Shown piece after piece: positions 63,355 through 64,000 of a stretch of 64,000 nucleotides of DNA; the first letter of the stretch is position 1, and each line of letters opens with the position of its first letter. This DNA comes from CAVQRC01 sp963715045 (lineage in GTDB: Bacteria > Planctomycetota > Planctomycetia > Pirellulales > Lacipirellulaceae), in contig CAVQRC010000003.1 in the NCBI GenBank assembly GCA_963715045.1, positions 423,847-487,846 on the forward strand, in the 5' to 3' direction. The notes below the pieces were generated by a model. That model saw only the letters and a list, made by a program, of their open reading frames with translations, searched no databases and was not told the DNA's origin. The position numbers and the translations under genes were made by a program.

Positions 63355-64000
63355 TCAGACTTCTGCGACGAGTTCAGCGACGAGTCGCTGAATGACGTTG
63401 CGACTGGAGATCCCTTCACTTTCCGCAGCGAACGTCGTGATCACGCGGTGAGTGAGTACGGGCTCGGCGACGGCGAGCAGATCTTCGCTCCGCACCATAT
63501 AACTGCCCAGCAGCGCCGCCCGCGACTTCGCTCCGAGGACGAGCGACTGGACTGCCCGCGGCCCGGCGCCCCAACCGACCAGCGGCGTGAGCCACTTGGG
63601 TGCTTCTTGCGAGCCGGGCCGTGTTCGTCGCACGAGGTCGACGGCCATTTCGTAGATGTGGTCAGGTACCGGCACCCTCCGCACCAGGTGCTGCAGCTCG
63701 AGCACCGTGTCGCCTTCAATGATATGGCCCAGTTGGGGCGGTGCGTCTCCGGTCGTGGTGCGGGCGATGTCGATCTCTTCGTGCCGCTTCGGATAATCGA
63801 CCTCGATGAGGAACATGAACCGGTCGAGCTGTGCCTCGGGCAGGGGGTAGGTTCCTTCCTGTTCGATCGGGTTTTGGGTCGCCAGCACGAAGAACGGCGG
63901 ATGCAGTTCGTAGGTCCTGCCGACGACGGTCACGTGATGTTCCTGCATGGCCTCGAGCATGGCGGCCTGGGTCTTGGCCGGAGCCCGGTTGATTTCGTCG
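63355..64000 (-). CDS. moxR: MoxR-family AAA+ ATPase (truncated by window end)
   Basis: About 215 C-terminal residues of a protein usually 320-340 long. The first visible residues, DEINRAPAKTQAAMLEAMQE, cover Walker B and the following helix. The rest holds FFVLATQNPIEQEGTYPLPE (sensor 1), AQLDRFMFLIEVDYP and the C-terminal lid with GWGAGPRAVQSLVLGAKSRA (sensor 2). It is expected to be a chaperone-like ATPase acting with the DUF58 and VWA proteins encoded downstream. The N-terminus with Walker A lies outside the window. The stop is 19 bases from the likely DUF58 start. Confidence 0.92.
   Translation of the reverse strand, partial: DEINRAPAKTQAAMLEAMQEHHVTVVGRTYELHPPFFVLATQNPIEQEGTYPLPEAQLDRFMFLIEVDYPKRHEEIDIARTTTGDAPPQLGHIIEGDTVLELQHLVRRVPVPDHIYEMAVDLVRRTRPGSQEAPKWLTPLVGWGAGPRAVQSLVLGAKSRAALLGSYMVRSEDLLAVAEPVLTHRVITTFAAESEGISSRNVIQRLVAELVAEV

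Overview
The window is GC-rich DNA from a planctomycete (Planctomycetota; Pirellulales-like is a guess). The evidence is three DUF1559 proteins (two with a type IV pilin-like N-terminus, one fused to a large periplasmic part), an exoprotein with the LEPRxLL sorting motif and a dockerin-like tail, a DUF1080 hydrolase, an FG-GAP/UnbV lipoprotein, a TackOD1 zinc protein and a MoxR/DUF58/BatA/VWA cluster. No rRNA, tRNA or CRISPR array was seen.

Layout. 1-6290 (+): copper/silver efflux operon, with the end of a CusB-like adaptor, the RND pump CusA and the P-type ATPase CopA. 6504-8752 (+): accessory patch with a PIN toxin/antitoxin pair, a DUF1963-like protein, DUF2442 and a truncated DUF4160. 8795-11050 (+): octahaem cytochrome c with HEAT/TPR. 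11051-11893: gene-free, packed with inverted repeats. 11894-18000: CoA-binding protein, beta-hydroxyacid dehydrogenase, squalene/phytoene synthase-like enzyme, GNAT acetyltransferase, MgtC/DUF4010 membrane protein and an Fpg/Nei glycosylase, separated by short repeats. 18162-28607 (-): Lhr helicase, class II photolyase, sodium/solute symporter with a small membrane partner, and a secreted M23 peptidase. 28890-32130 (+): HlyD-like adaptor, TackOD1 protein, HEAT/SEC-C protein. 32295-39730 (+): a second RND system and an FG-GAP/UnbV lipoprotein. 39793-42337 (-): lipoprotein and two pilin-like DUF1559 proteins. 42362-48251 (+): tiny lipoprotein, NAD isocitrate dehydrogenase, a 62-residue helical protein, DUF1080-hydrolase fusion and a DUF1559 chimera. 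48525-64000 (-): giant TlpA-like thioredoxin protein, prenyltransferase-repeat protein, secreted protein, then the DUF4175-like / VWA / BatA / DUF58 / MoxR cluster, cut by the window end.

Functional themes are metal and small-molecule efflux, DNA repair (Nei, Lhr, photolyase), envelope and extracytoplasmic proteins, and a MoxR-VWA system likely to act on envelope assembly or stress.

Many genes are broken by single-base frameshifts whose reading continues at once in another frame with conserved motifs intact. These are dense in the first 17 kb and rare after 32 kb, which looks like consensus error near a contig end. Frameshifted genes are given over their whole span. The second theme is dispersed intergenic repeats of several families, some of which run into the 3' ends of genes.
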